Notes under the pieces: model-generated | Seen by the model: only the letters and a program-made list of their open reading frames with translations | Told to the model about the DNA's origin: nothing | Databases searched by the model: none | Part shown: in pieces, positions 35,103 to 50,970 of the stretch | How positions within the stretch are numbered: the stretch's first letter is position 1 | Layout of the letters: each line of letters starts with the position of its first letter | Position numbers and translations under genes: made by a program | From: Taxawa tesnikishii (nom. ined.) | Lineage: Eukaryota > Ascomycota > Dothideomycetes > Dothideales | Length of the DNA: 64,000 nucleotides | Direction of reading: 5' to 3' | NCBI GenBank assembly: GCA_030247885.1 | Contig: JAPDRO010000008.1 | Location: 496,001 to 560,000 of the forward strand

Positions 35103-38100
35103 ATGGCACAATATCAGGCGTCACAGGGTCGGGAGTATGGGCGTGCTCCGAACTATGGGCCGTCATCGTCGTCCCATCAGCGAGATGCTGCCTTTTCCAA
35201 CATCTTCGGAGCGGCGCCGCCACCTGGGCGTTCGCAGACAATGACCTCCCAATCTGCGCAACAGATTCCTGATAGGGCCGCGACAATGTCCTCTCAAACT
35301 TCAGAATACATGCAAAGGGCACCACCCGTTCGGCAGCCGATGAATGGTTACCCACAGCCCCAGCCTCGGCCTCCCATGACTAACGGAGACTATCAAGGCC
35401 AGCCTGGTACGAATGAACAATCCCCTCAGTCGTTGCAGCAGCCACAATCACAGTACTTGCCTCAACCATTGCGACCAGATCGTCGTCCTTATGGAGCACC
35501 GCAACGACTCGACCCCAGAGCGCCGCCTCCCTCTCAGCAATACAATCGCGCCTATTCGCAAACACGTCCTCTGGGACCACCGGGACCCGCACTCAATTCG
35601 GATAGTTACCGCTCGCAATCCATGGCAGCTACATCTCGACCCATGTATCAACCACCCAGCAACAACTACTCCGTTTCTCCAGCACATGCGTTCCGGCAAC
35701 AACCATACATGAACCACCTTGCTCCTCGGACGACAGCACAAGGCAGGGTAGTACCGGATCGGCCATCCGATGAGAGGACGATGTCCATGTCGTCTTACAC
35801 AAGAGATAGTGACTACATGCAAACAATGAGTGGTAGAGTCATTCCAAATCGGAAGCGTGGAGACTCGGGCAGTAATGACACGGTCGGAGATCAGACCGCG
35901 GCGAACGGTCCTATGAAAAGTCCAGGTGCAAGACTTCCTAATGAGAAAGCGAGGACACCCAGCCAAGGTAGCATTCAGTCGCGGACAATGTCTATGGCCT
36001 CTACTATAGTTGCGTCTCCAATGGATCATCCGGACCAGTCCCCGCGCCCATCGTTAGGAGGTACTGCAACCAGGACCAACAGCCAAATGACGGCAAGCAC
36101 CATGGTAGCACAAAAACGACCTTCTCTGGTTTATGGTGCTTTGTTGTCCAAAGTGGCGCAAGCTTTTCGAGAAAGGATAGCTCTTGGTGAAAAGGAGAAA
36201 GACGGGCTTGTGTACAAGAACGCCTTCACCGGCTACGAAGCCGTAGAGCTCATTGCATACATTATCCGGACGTCGGATCGGAATCTTGCGCTGCTCCTAG
36301 GCAGGTCTTTGGATGCACAAAAATTCTTTCACGAGGTGGCCTACGCTCACCGTCTGCGCGATTCACCTAATGAGGTCTACCAGTTCAAGGAGGCATTACT
36401 GGAAGAGCCACCGGAAGTGAATGGTGTCTTCACTCTTTTAACGGAATGTTACTCGCCAACGTGCACGCGCGACAACCTCTGCTATTCCATAGCGTGTCCC
36501 CGCCGTCTGGAGCAACAGCAAAGACTGGGACAGAAGGTGCAACCGGGCCTGAAGCGAGAGTCTTCTCGGACAAGCTTGCACGAACAAGAAGACGATGATA
36601 AGCAGAGGTTGTGGATCAACACTGTGTCGGAAGAAGTGGCCAACAGCGTCGACGAGCGGGAGAAGAAGCGCCAAGAGGTTATCGCCGAACTCATGTATAC
36701 CGAAAGAGACTTTGTTAAAGATCTTGAATACCTGCGCGACTTCTGGATCAAACCTCTCCGGAACCCGGCCACATCGCCAATCCCTGAACATCGGCGTGAG
36801 AAGTTCATCCGAACGGTTTTTTCTAACTGCCAAGAAGTGCATTCGGTCAACGTACGCTTAGCGAATGCCCTTACTCGGCGGCAACAGCAGGGTCCGGTGG
36901 TGCGAAATGTCGGAGACGTTTTCCTGGAATACGTAGGCCAGTTCAGTCCGTTCATCAAGTATGGTGCCAACCAGCTCTACGGTAAATATGAGTTTGAGAA
37001 GGAGAAGGCATCGAACCACGCGTTCGCGAAATTTGTTGAGGAGACGGAGCGGCTGAAAGAGTCAAGAAAGCTGGAACTGAACGGTTATCTCACCAAACCA
37101 ACAACTCGTCTCGCGAGATACCCGCTGCTGTTGGAGAATGTGGCGAAGTATACCGCTGAAGGCAACCCAGACAAACAGGACGTTCCGCGTGCTGTGGCCA
37201 CAATCAGGAACATATTGACCCAAGTTAATGAGGAATCTGGAAAGGCCGAGAATCTCTCACAGTTGATGCAGCTCAACGCTTCACTGAAATGGGGCAACAT
37301 TCCAATGGTCGACCTCAAGCTTACAGACGAATCGCGACAGTTGATCTTCAAGAGTTCGTTGAAGAAGACCCCAACCGCAGAAACACCGGACATTCAAGCC
37401 TACCTCTTCGACCATGCGGTACTACTGGTACGGCAAAAGGTGGTGAACAAGCGCGAAGAACAGAAGGTCTATAGAAAACCCATCCCGCTGGAGCTACTTG
37501 TTATCACTCAGATGGAAGAAGTGCTGCCCAAGATGGGTATCGCAAAAAGACCGTCGTCTAGTATGATACCTGGCGCAAGGACTATCAGCAACGCGACGAC
37601 ACCGAAGGACCAGGGCTACCCGTTGACCTTCAAGAGACTGGGTAAAGGAGGCTACGAGCTTACGCTCTACTGCACGTCACAAATCCAGCGTGAAAAATGG
37701 ATGGAGCATATCCATGGCCAGCAGGAGAAATTGCGGGAACGTAGCAACATTTTCACCAAGACGAACATCAACGAGGGATACTTCACTGCTGCGGTGCGCG
37801 TCAACTGCTGCGTCCCAATCGGTAAGCTACGCCAGCAATGCCTACGCAACAACTCGCTGACAAGAATTAGACGGCGGGCGCAAGCTCGTACTGGGTACCG
37901 ACTTTGGCGTGTATGTTGCAGACCGCAAACCCAAAGACGCCTCGCAAAAGCCCAAGCGCATGCTCGACTGCAAACTCGTGTCGCAAATCGACGTTCTCGA
38001 GCAGCACCAAATCTTGCTCGTACTCGCTGACAAGGTCATGTACTCCTATCATTTGGATGCTCTGGATCCGGATGAGAGCCAAGCAGCACCTTCTAAGAGA

Positions 38101-38950
38101 GGTAGGAAAATATGCCATGCCAACTACTTCAACGCGGGCATGTGCAATGGACAGCTTTTGGTTTGCTGTGTCAAATCGTCGTCACTGTCAAGTACGGTGA
38201 AGGTGTACGAGCCGATGGATTCCATGACCAAGGGTAAGAAGAAGTCCGGGCTTGCCAAGATGCTTGCTGGCGGACAGGAGGTCCTACGACCATACAAGGT
38301 AGGCGGAATAGTCCACCAAAGATGTCGGAGTGTCCGTTAGGCTGACCTTCATATAGGAATTCTACATTCCCATGGAATCCAATAGCATTCACTTCCTGCG
38401 GTCCAAGCTTTGCGTGGGCGGAGCCAAAGGTTTCGAGATTGTGTCTCTCGAAACACTCGAGACGCAATCTCTACTCGATCAGGCCGATACATCGCTCGAT
38501 TTCATCACACGGCGTGAGAACGTCAAGCCAATCTACATTGAGCGCACTCCATCAGAGTTCTTGCTGTGCTACACCGACTTTTCGTTCTTTGTCAACAAGA
38601 ACGGCTGGAGAGCACGCAATGACTGGAAGATTGTGTGGGAGGGCGCGCCCACGGCGTTCGCCACCTGGGGCGACAAGTATATATTGGCTTTCGAGCAGGA
38701 GTTCATTGAGGTCAGGCTCACGGAGACGGGAGGTTTGGTCTGCATACTCACGGCGAAGAACATTCGCTTCTTACATTCGAGTTCCAGAGAGGTGCGTATC
38801 CCTTCCACTCCCCGTCACTTGCGTGGGGTTTGTGAACAGACAATTGCTGACCGGTCGTGGCAGATTCTGTACGCTTATGAAGACGAGTTGGGCGAGGATG
38901 TCATTGCAAGCCTCGACTTCTGGGGAAGACCGCAATCGCCAAGGCAATGA
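35103..38950 (+). CDS. ROM2: Rho1 guanine-nucleotide exchange factor (ROM2 type)
   Basis: Four exons (35103-37821, 37871-38298, 38357-38791, 38864-38950), 1222 residues, intact. It activates Rho1 at the plasma membrane in cell-wall integrity signalling. Domains in order: disordered Pro/Gln/Ser-rich N-terminus (1-335); DEP (about 340-440, ending NEVYQFKEALLEE); RhoGEF/DH from about 523 (KKRQEVIAELMYTERDFVKDL, LTKPTTRLARYPLLLENV as the CR3 helix); PH (about 745-880); and citron homology CNH from about 893 to the end (KLVLGTDFGVYVADRK ... SLDFWGRP). The CNH domain is carried mainly by exons 2-4. The third intron uses a GTGCGT donor, the same as in SNX4. Protein order and length agree with fungal Rom1/Rom2. 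Confidence 0.93.
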
Positions 38951-41198
38951 CAATGACATGTACAGTGTTTCAGATCGGCGGCGGGCGGCAGGCGGTTGTC
39001 GCACAGTCGCTGCAAGTCAAGTCTCAGAGAAACCAACATGCAGCCTTGCCTGCATTTCCCCACCACAGCATCCCACATACGTGCAACTTAGAAACATTTG
39101 AAACTTAGCCTGGCACCTTCTTCTTGGTCAGAGTTAAGGCGTTGTACACTGGAGGGCTTAGGGTTGACGCAAGGGATGGGTTTCAAAGTGTCCTTTTCTT
39201 CCTTCCTTTCTGGCTCCTGTACAGTTTTTTTTCTCTCTCTACTTGATTGGGTGGTGCTCTTCATTGTTCCACAGACCCCTTTTAGCTAGATAACGAAGCA
39301 TGCGCCTTTGTACGCTACCAGGCCAGCACAGAGCAAGGCAGAGGAAACGGAAGATTGTAAGGGAGAATCGATGAGCGAGGAAAAGATGAACCTTCAAACA
39401 TACCGAAGAAGAAGCGTTTGAGCCGTTGAATGTGAAACAACGAAGCGAAAGCGGCTCGTGTCGCCCTGGTAGGCTCGGATGTTTCAGCACCCTTTGCGGC
39501 CAGCCGTTGAGCAACGGCAGAGACGTACGTCATTGGTTGCAAGCAGAGTGAAATGGCGCAACCGCTGCGGTTGGTTCCCTAATGGGCAAAAGCTTGTATT
39601 GCGAGGTGAGGTATTATTACAAGGATCCCGAGGGCTCTTGCTTGCAACCGACAACCGACAACCGACGCAGTGGGAAGTGGGGTTGTTGTGCAGGTGGTGC
39701 TTCGGGCGATGGTCAGACAAAGCAACGGAACGGCAGTGTCCCACGAATTGCGAAGGCTGGTGTTCACGTACATGTACGCTAAGCCCATGCATACGAATGC
39801 AGGCCGCGCAACCCTTGGGGAGGGGAGAGGGGAAGAGGCAACAAGCGACGCGGCAATTGGCCGATTGATTCGGTCTCAGCGGTTGGATGATGCAACGAAC
39901 GGGACATGGCTCTTTCAGGCAAACGAGGGTCCGCAACAGACATGGCCGGCAAAACAAGGATTGATGAAGATGTTCGTCGTCGGGTCTGGGTGGTGGTCAT
40001 GGAGAGGGTTTGGCACAGCAATCGTTTGGTCAAGCGGAGTTTCACTTCAGCGAGCGCATCGACCAAACTCATCGAAAAGGGGATCCAAACATTCACGGAT
40101 TCTGGCATTTTTTCCGGTAGGGCCGACTGTCTTTGATTGATGCGTGTGTTTCTTCGGATGAGGGAGCGGGACGCTTGGCAGCTCCCGACCCGTTGTTCTC
40201 GCTTGAGCCTTGCCAGATATTGGTGCGAGTGGGAGCGGCCTGATTGTCGCCACTAACTGCAACAACCGCCACAAGTGGACCCGAAAACGCCTACAAGAGC
40301 ACGTCTTTGGCTGACGTGCTCCAAAAAGGCTGATGGCCCTGAAGGAAGCCAGCCACGCTCAACCACGCCTTACTAAGTTGTCGGGTTGTGAGTTGCACGA
40401 GAGGCTGAGCTGGGCGCCGCGCCTGAAACCACATGTCCGGAATTGGCACTGTCGTCGAAAGCCGTGCTGTGGCCGTTGACTACCATGGCATCTCGCACGT
40501 GCTTGCGATGAACGGGAAAGCGATTTTTGTTGAGGTTTCCCTTAGACAGCCTATTCATAGCCTGCATTACGACATGGCTGGCCAACGAGCGATGGACAGT
40601 ACTTGGGGGAATCTCTGCTAAGACGCTGGCTATGGCTATGGCTATGGCTAGGCGTTAGTGAACGGCAAAGACACGCGCAACGGCCCTGGCGATGTGATGT
40701 GCGTTGCCCTGCTGTTTGTGTGAAGCGCTGCCAAAGTAACGTTATGCGCGAAACAGGTCGAGCCCACGTTGACGGCTCTTTCCTTTGCTGATGCACATAA
40801 TTCATGATCCTTGATTCGAACCCGAACAATACTCACACAACCCAACCGTTCATATACGGACCGGCCCCGCTGTTATCTCTTGCTTTCCTCTCCCCTGCCT
40901 GCCACGCTTACTGTTGCTCGTATCGCCCAAGCCTAGCCTATCTTTGTCCCGTTCCTGGGATGCAAGCCCTGTACCACTGACCCATAGTTCGGTGATACCA
41001 AAACGCGGCCTGCCCTACCTGAGCACTAGACAATCCAAACCCCTCCGAACCTCTTCGCTCTTCCCCTCTGTCTAATACAACGTCCTCGACATCGTCGTCT
41101 GCCACGCTCGCTTCAGGCCCTCCCCGTCCGAAACTCTCACGATCCCTTCCTCCCTTCCTCTCTTCCTCCATCAGCCACGAGGCACCCGAAGAGCCGCA
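38951..41198. other. 2.2-kb intergenic stretch, no gene seen
   Basis: ROM2 3' region and promoter of the mannosyltransferase gene. Short overlapping frames only. A 25-bp stretch of TATGGC-type repeats lies at 40627-40651. A GGTTCGAATC box near 40815 (minus) was rejected as a tRNA. Confidence 0.45.
40627..40651. repeat. TATGGC hexanucleotide repeat
   Basis: About four tandem units of GGCTAT. Confidence 0.75.
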
Positions 41199-42418
41199 AT
41201 GCTCACCTTTAAGAGGGCTCTGCTCATCGCCGGCGTCATCCTCACCTTTTTCTTCGTGCTGAAGAGCACTCACAACTCGCCAGGGCCGTCGCCCTTGCTC
41301 CAGAATTCCCCCAAACCCACTGGCAGCTACGTCGATAACAAGAAGATCCAAGAGTACTCGCCCGCACCGGCGATTCCACCAGAGGAAGCGCAAAGGCAGG
41401 CGCATCTTCCGTATCTGCCGAATCGCAAAGGGCGTCATATAAGAAGCAGCGGCCACAAATATCCCTGGAGGACCTGAGGGTTAAGCCTCTCCGCCAGCAA
41501 CTCGCGTACCAATTCCCTTACGATGCGGAGGGAAAGTTCCCTGCATATATCTGGCAGACATGGAAGTACACGCCGGCCGACAGTGGCTTCGATGAGGCTT
41601 TCAGGCCCGCGGAGGCGTCTTGGACTGAACTGCACCCTACCTTCATTCATGAGGTCATCACCGATTCTGTCGCCGTCCACCTGATAAGACACCTCTACGC
41701 GACGGTGCCGGATGTCTTGGAGGCATACAATGCCCTGCCCGAACCTGTCCTCAAGGCCGACTTCTTCCGTTATCTCATCCTGCTAGCAAGAGGCGGAATC
41801 TACTCGGACATTGACACTGTGGCGCTGAAGTCCGCCGTCGAGTGGGTGCCAGCCGAAGTACCTCGCAGCACGTACGGTCTGGTCATTGGCATCGAAGCCG
41901 ACCCGGATAGGCCGGACTGGCACGACTGGTATTCGCGCCGGATCCAATTTTGTCAGTGGACCATCCAAAGCAAGCCTGGCCACCCAGTCCTGCGCGACAT
42001 CGTCGCTAGCATCACGGAGGAGACGCTGAAGAGGAAGAAGGAAGGCACCCTCACGAAGTCTGCCATCAAGAGCGTTGTCGAGTTTACCGGACCGGCCATC
42101 TGGACGGACACTATCTTCAAGTTCTTCAACGATCCGGAGTACTTCGACATGAGCACGTCGAAAGGCAACATCACATGGCAACAGTTCACTGGCATCAAGC
42201 AGGCCAAAAAGGTGGGCGATGTAGTCGTTCTGCCCATCACCTGCTTCAGCCCTGGCGTTGGCCAGATGGGCGCCGGCGAAGATGATGATCCGATGGCTTT
42301 TGTTAAGCACAATTTTGAGGGTGAGTAGATGATTATGTAATGCCTTGCAGAGATTTGATCCTGACTTTCTCGCCTAGGTACCTGGAAACCCGACAGTGAG
42401 CGTCATATCGGCGCTTAG
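41199..42418 (+). CDS. OCH1-like alpha-1,6-mannosyltransferase (GT32)
   Basis: Two exons (41199-42320, 42378-42418), about 387 residues. A type II Golgi membrane protein: residues 6-22 are the signal anchor (ALLIAGVILTFFFVLK). The catalytic part starts PAYIWQTWK and contains the DXD motif in GGIYSDIDTVAL (about residue 202), VIGIEAD and the GT32 features TGPAIWTD and FEGTWKP. OCH1 adds the first alpha-1,6-mannose that starts outer-chain N-glycan extension. The stem region changes frame once near the G-run at 41430-41432 (RKG, then ASYKKQRPQISLED after one added base); the exon total is one base short of whole codons, consistent with a lost base rather than an intron. Confidence 0.85.
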
Positions 42419-43844
42419 ATTGCACGATTCCCCAAACGTATTCCTCCATGAGAGGTAAAGGACCTAACGACATGAAACGGCTTAAACTCCATTTCCTCAA
42501 TTCCGGTTCTTCCAGCTTTGCTACGCTGGATCTACCGCTTCGATTCACTTGTAGACTATTCAGCATCTCTGCAGGCGGCTGGAATGGCGTATGGAGCAGT
42601 GCTTCCTTTTGGAAAGCGCCAAAACTTATAGATTGGAGGGACAACGACCGACGGGATGACCCGATTCTGAAAACGATAAGCTGGACATAGAATTTTCCCG
42701 CTCCGCACCTCTTCCCCAACCCAGGAAACGGCTTCGAGGACACGCTCGCGAAGGAGACCTCTTTCGCTATCTCCTCCTTCAACATTCGAACTCGAATTGC
42801 TGCCCTGGGCGTTCCTCTCTCCACACTTTGCACACAGAAGCGTTGGCCTGGTTTTCGCGATTGTTATGTCTTCTTTTTCCGGTTGATTGATGCGGATGGT
42901 GGATATACCCCTATTCAAGTGCTGAAAGTCGGTACTATTCATCTATCAGAAGAATGCTTGCTTGCAAATCGGTATCGATATCCTTTTCCTTGTCTTGTTT
43001 TTTTTTCTTTTCTGGCTCAAAGCAAGCAATGATCACGGACTGCTGTTTCTGTTCAGAGTTAGCGTTGCATCGGACAAGGAGGTGGATGGATATGCGTTCC
43101 GACGGAGTCAAATGGACTAGGTGTTACCGTTACCTGAGTCGGATTATTTCTGGATGTACAAATATTTTTTTATCTCTTCGTGCGCCTTGCTGCAAGATCG
43201 TGATGGTGGAACCGTTTTGTATGACTGTATCACCCCTTGAACGGGCAGGACGGGCGGGACCCAGGGACTAGGTAACAAAAGTTTTGTGGTGCTGTTGTGG
43301 GACACAGATGCAAGGGCCCTTCTGTATGATCCTCTAACACGATGTCAGGAAAGTCGAGCTCATCTGTCAACTCATTTCTCACCGTCTTCAATTGCTGTAC
43401 TTATAATTTCGTAGTTATGTCGTGGGCACCGGGTCAACTTGGACGACGTGCGCTGTTCTCACATTGTTTAAACAGGTGTTTAGTCTAAACACCTGCATTG
43501 CACCTGCGTTTGCAACTGCTATAACACTTTATCAGGACACCTACACAACTTCTGCCATAGATTAAGTCGAGAACTCCGAATTTACGCACAACTGGTGTTG
43601 GACATCTACTAGATATGTGCTGGACAGGTGCTTAACACATGCATCCAAAAGGTTGTAAAGTACTATTCTAATCTTATACCCTCATCACTGCCTTCTCCAC
43701 TCTCGCCCTCATCTGTTGAAGATCCAGCTCCAGCTCCGTCAGCCGCTGCCATTTCTCTGCGACGCTCTCAAGAGCATCAGGGAGTGGCATCATCACCCAC
43801 TTCTCCACCCTTTCATACGATGATCCAACCCGGAGGAGGGAGCA
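42419..43844. other. Intergenic, no gene seen; contains a 23-bp palindrome
   Basis: Mannosyltransferase 3' region and beyond. Base composition becomes somewhat AT-rich near 43350-43650. No coding frame supported. Confidence 0.4.
43473..43495. repeat. Perfect 23-bp palindrome (11-bp arms, 1-nt centre)
   Basis: Arms CAGGTGTTTAG and CTAAACACCTG around a single T. Several partial AGGTG/CACCT copies follow over the next 150 bases. It could be a protein-binding site or the end of a decayed mobile element; neither can be shown. Confidence 0.7.
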
Positions 43845-44080
43845 CATGCAGTGGTTGTTCAGGTATGGCCTCAGATACACAAATAACGGCCGATTACACT
43901 GGATGGTGGTACTCCTTCTACCGAGTGGCGTGGATGGGAATTCAAGAGCAGTGAGATCTGGCACTGTGGGAATTGCAACAGATGCCGCGATCATCGAAGC
44001 CGGCCGTGCGACAAGTGCGGCGGCGTTGCTGCGTGGCATTTCCCGAGTCGTGCTGAGCTGTACTAATTGGTTGGTGGTAA
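43845..44080 (+). pseudogene. Cys-rich frame fragment, CxxC zinc-ribbon-like
   Basis: A plus-strand frame contains EIWHCGNCNRCRDH and PCDKCGG, that is C-x2-C-x2-C-x7-C-x2-C, resembling the end of the small CxxC protein at 28160-28486. Upstream the frame changes (WWYSFYR into WRGWEFKSSE) with a shift of the other sense from the homopolymer losses seen elsewhere, and no good start is visible. Possibly a decayed or multi-exon member of the same family. Confidence 0.25.
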
Positions 44081-44193
44081 TGCGTGGGTGAACGTTCCGT
44101 GGAGGAGTTGTGTGCACTGTCGTCCCATGTTTTCTTCTTGCCGCTGGTTTGCATGAGAGTCAGAATCACAAACCGCCTATTTTCTCAAGATAT

Positions 44194-44562
44194 ATGACCT
44201 TCATGAAAGAAGCGTTTCCTCCATTCCCACCAACATTCATAGAGCTCTCTGATATACCCAGGTGCAATGCAGCACAGGAACGGAAAGAGGAACAAAGGCT
44301 CGATAAAGAAGCGTTGGAGAGAGCAAAAGCGTCCCGTTGTCCTCGGGTGGACGAACCCCGGGATGAGGTTCATATGAGAGATTATACCACCTCCGGAGTG
44401 TGGAGTTGCGAAACGATTACGGAGTTACTTCCGAATGCGGAAAGTGCATACCAGGCATGCACGCCCGCAAACCTCACTCCGGTCGACAATCTAATCCTCA
44501 ACCAAGTACATCAACCTAACAAGCGGGCGACAACCTCCACAACCACATCTGGCACGGTCTAG
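44194..44562 (+). CDS. Hypothetical 122-residue protein, unsupported by family
   Basis: Open frame MTFMKEAFPPFPP... with a charged middle (ERKEEQRLDKEALERAK) that could form a helix. No family recognised; it might be the second part of the Cys-rich locus just upstream. Its end overlaps the tRNA-like element. Confidence 0.2.
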   Translation: MTFMKEAFPPFPPTFIELSDIPRCNAAQERKEEQRLDKEALERAKASRCPRVDEPRDEVHMRDYTTSGVWSCETITELLPNAESAYQACTPANLTPVDNLILNQVHQPNKRATTSTTTSGTV

Positions 44563-44626
44563 TGGTAGGACATGCCGTTCTCGTCCTAAGAGGGGTAGGG
44601 CTGGGGTTCGATTCCTCGTTTCAGAG
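44548..44626 (+). pseudogene. tRNA-Glu-like pseudogene
   Basis: A clear tRNA frame: acceptor TCTGGCA against TTTCAGA (six of seven pairs), D-arm GTC/GAC around TAGTGGTAG (box A), TGCCG plus loop TTCTCGT with anticodon CTC, and T-arm TGGGG/CCTCG with loop TTCGATT (good box B). The 3' half of the anticodon stem should read CGGCA but is replaced by unrelated bases, so the anticodon arm cannot close. An alternative fold with TTCTC/GAGGG would give a CCT (Arg) loop but leaves five extra bases. Most likely a decayed tRNA-Glu(CTC) copy. Confidence 0.5.
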
Positions 44627-44865
44627 TCTATCCCAAGCTGCTTGCTTCGGCCGGAAGCGGGTATGCGAGGAACAACTCTTTGTCTTTTGCTAGAGTTTCA
44701 CGCACTCTGGTTCCATAGTTCGATCTACGTCTTCGTGGAGAACTTCAAGAGAGGTTGTAGATACCACTTTGGGTAGTGTGACATCTTGGGACTGAACACA
44801 GACAAGTTCAAAAAGCGTATCAGTTATCGCTATGATTCGGGGTATCTGATTCGTAAGGGAAGCCA

Positions 44866-45877
44866 CTATATCGCCGTTCCACGCTCGAAGCTCTCCCGTA
44901 TGTCGGCGGTATACTTGTTGTAGAACCGCGCCAGCTTTTGGTTGAACTGTGCACCAATTAGCATATGGCCAACTGAATGCGGTGAGGAATGGAGGAAAAC
45001 TTACCTGCTTGTTCTTGTCGTTGATGTACGTGACATCTCCATCATCCTGATCCTTCCTGTTCCGTCTGTTCTTCAACCTAACCTCCTCTGCCTTCTGGAT
45101 CTCTCCCACCAGTCGATCGATAGCCTCTTTGCTTGGCTTGTTCTGCGCAAAGTCGGTGCTCTCCGCTGTGCTGTAGAAGGAACCGTCCCGATCAACGGCA
45201 ATCAACTCCCCATCTTCCGTCTCCACGATCTCTAACCCTCCACTGGCAGCCGCCTTCTCAATTAGACCCATCTTCTCCCGATCGTAAGCCTCGCGATCTG
45301 GCTTCATCTCCCTCAATTGCCGCTCGTAGACCTTCCGTGCATCCTGGCGGTAATCTTGGAACGCGACGTCATCCCTGGCCCTCTGCTTCTTCTCCATGCG
45401 CTTGTCCCACCGCTCGCTCTCCTCGATAGTCCAATCCCAGGCCCGTTTGCGCTCAAAATCTTCACCAGCGGCTTCCGTATCGGCCTTTAGGAGCTTGTGT
45501 TGCGCGACGTCGCGCTTGCGGTTGAGCGAGCTCAACATTCCGGGGTCAGTCGACATGCGCTGATTTTCTACTGTGGTCTCCTTCAGATTCGCCTTTCGAG
45601 AGTCGGCGTTGCGGGCGCGCAATGCAGCAAACCGCGCCTGACGCTCTTTTGCCTTGGCAGCTGCATCATCTGCAGAGGAGCTGGGTTCCGGCGCTGCATC
45701 TTGGAGCTCTTGCTGCAACTGTTCGTTCGCAGTCGTTTGTGCGGTCTCTTCTTCTGAGGGTGCTGCAGGCTCGGCGGTGTCGTCGGTTTGAGGTGCTGCT
45801 TCAGCGAAACGGCGCTTTGCCGGCTCGCCGTCTTCTCCAGTAGCTGGCGATGTCTTTCGTTTGAGTGATGTGGGCAT
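44866..45877 (-). CDS. SYF2: Pre-mRNA splicing factor SYF2
   Basis: Two exons (45877-45005, 44946-44866) across a 58-nt intron (GTAAGT donor, GCTAAT branch, ACAG acceptor); 317 residues, intact. Syf2 belongs to the NineTeen/Prp19-associated spliceosome complex. Family marks: FAALRARNADSRKAN, KRAWDWTIEESERWDKR, FQDYRQDARKVYERQ and the C-terminal FNQKLARFYNKYTADIRES. The N-terminal 100 residues are acidic and disordered. The start is the Met of MPTSLKRKTS, as in homologues; a longer in-frame extension upstream is not conserved. It diverges from SMC3. Confidence 0.92.
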
Positions 45878-46225
45878 GTTTGGGCGGTATGGATATCGCA
45901 GTAGTAGTAGTTCTTCTTTCTGCTGCTGTCGCAAGGACGTCAGTCGGATTCGGATCTCCCCGTTCTTGGCACCTGCTTACGTTATCAGGAAGCGGGCACT
46001 TTCACCTTCACGCGTCTCTCCACTCGTGCACGCGTCTACCGTGTCTAGGATTCATCCACTCGCTACATTCTCACTGAATACAAACTCAGACTGACTTTGG
46101 TCGCCACGCCTGAAAGGCTGCATATCTGAAGTCTTGCGAATATACACTGTTCATTTGCGGTCGCAGAAACGCATGAAACACGCGTAAAGTAACCTGGTAC
46201 GCCTCCGGAGGGGCACGCTCTCAAC
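45878..46225. promoter_or_regulatory. Shared divergent promoter SYF2/SMC3 with three MCB boxes
   Basis: Three perfect ACGCGT boxes at 46010-46015, 46030-46035 and 46180-46185 in 348 bp. ACGCGT is the MBF site of G1/S genes, and cohesin genes are MBF targets in budding yeast. Regulation here is inferred from the sites alone. Confidence 0.5.
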
Positions 46226-50005
<3,780 letters not shown>

Positions 50006-50970
50006 GCGGATCGCGGCACTGTAGGAGAGGTACAGAGGTGGCTTACGGCTGCATGATGAGTTGCAAATGTGTTTACAATTTCTGAGTCTCGCAACAAGGA
50101 TGGACAACGGGGTAATACGTATCTTCGTAGCTGTGCAGGCTGTTTGTTGTTACACCCTTTCACTGACAATAATGTGTGAGGTAAACCCTCGAACCACTCC
50201 TTGGCGCCATTCGTGCACCATTTGGGTATCTGGGATTCCATTTGAATCCAAAGACCAAGCCCTGAACACAATTTGCAAAGTAGCATCGACGTGTTGGAAC
50301 CATGCGCAATCAATTTAGTAAGATGCATTTCCAAGATTCTTCCACTATATACACCTCCAACTCTAGTCTCGTCTTGAAGCGTAGACAAGGTCAAAGTACA
50401 CGAGATGCAAAAGCCTTGTATTTGCTGGCTGCAGTCTGCTTTCGTGTACCAGGGCGTTCGTTTCATCAGCAAAAGCCTCACGCCAACTTCCAAGCCTGCA
50501 TCGCGGTTCTTTGCGAACTAGAAGCTGCATGGACAGCTGTTATAGCTTTCTCACGCCTTCATACTTACTGCAGTGATATCGTATCAAGGTCCGAAGACAA
50601 ACATCTGCTGGTCAGACAAGAGTGAGACGCTTGATCCGGGTAGGCGAAGTATCGCGATGGAGAAGCGGAACGCCTCTTTAGCTTAACTGCATCCGTATCT
50701 GTGAATGTCTCTTACGAGACGTGTGGTGCGCTTGACGAGACGCGGAGGGGTGTATGAGGGTGTCGAACGTATGGCAGTGTGGGTTGCAAAGGGGATGGGA
50801 TGGTCTTAGAAGATTGCCTGTGGCGGACAGTCGTTTCGTGTGATGTGATGCAAGCCGATGCGGCGTGGTTTCTATGCCGTCCACGAGTGCTGTGGACCTG
50901 AGTTGATGTTCCATTCTTGTGGTGACAAGGGTTCCGGTGGTGTCGATGATGGGGGTAACAAGCAAACGGA
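50006..50970. other. Convergent 3' region
   Basis: Lies between the 3' ends of SMC3 (plus) and the Rco1-like gene (minus). No gene recognised. Confidence 0.5.

Noticed and set aside
40800-40830. tRNA box B on the minus strand
   Set aside because: T-stem does not pair; no other tRNA parts nearby.
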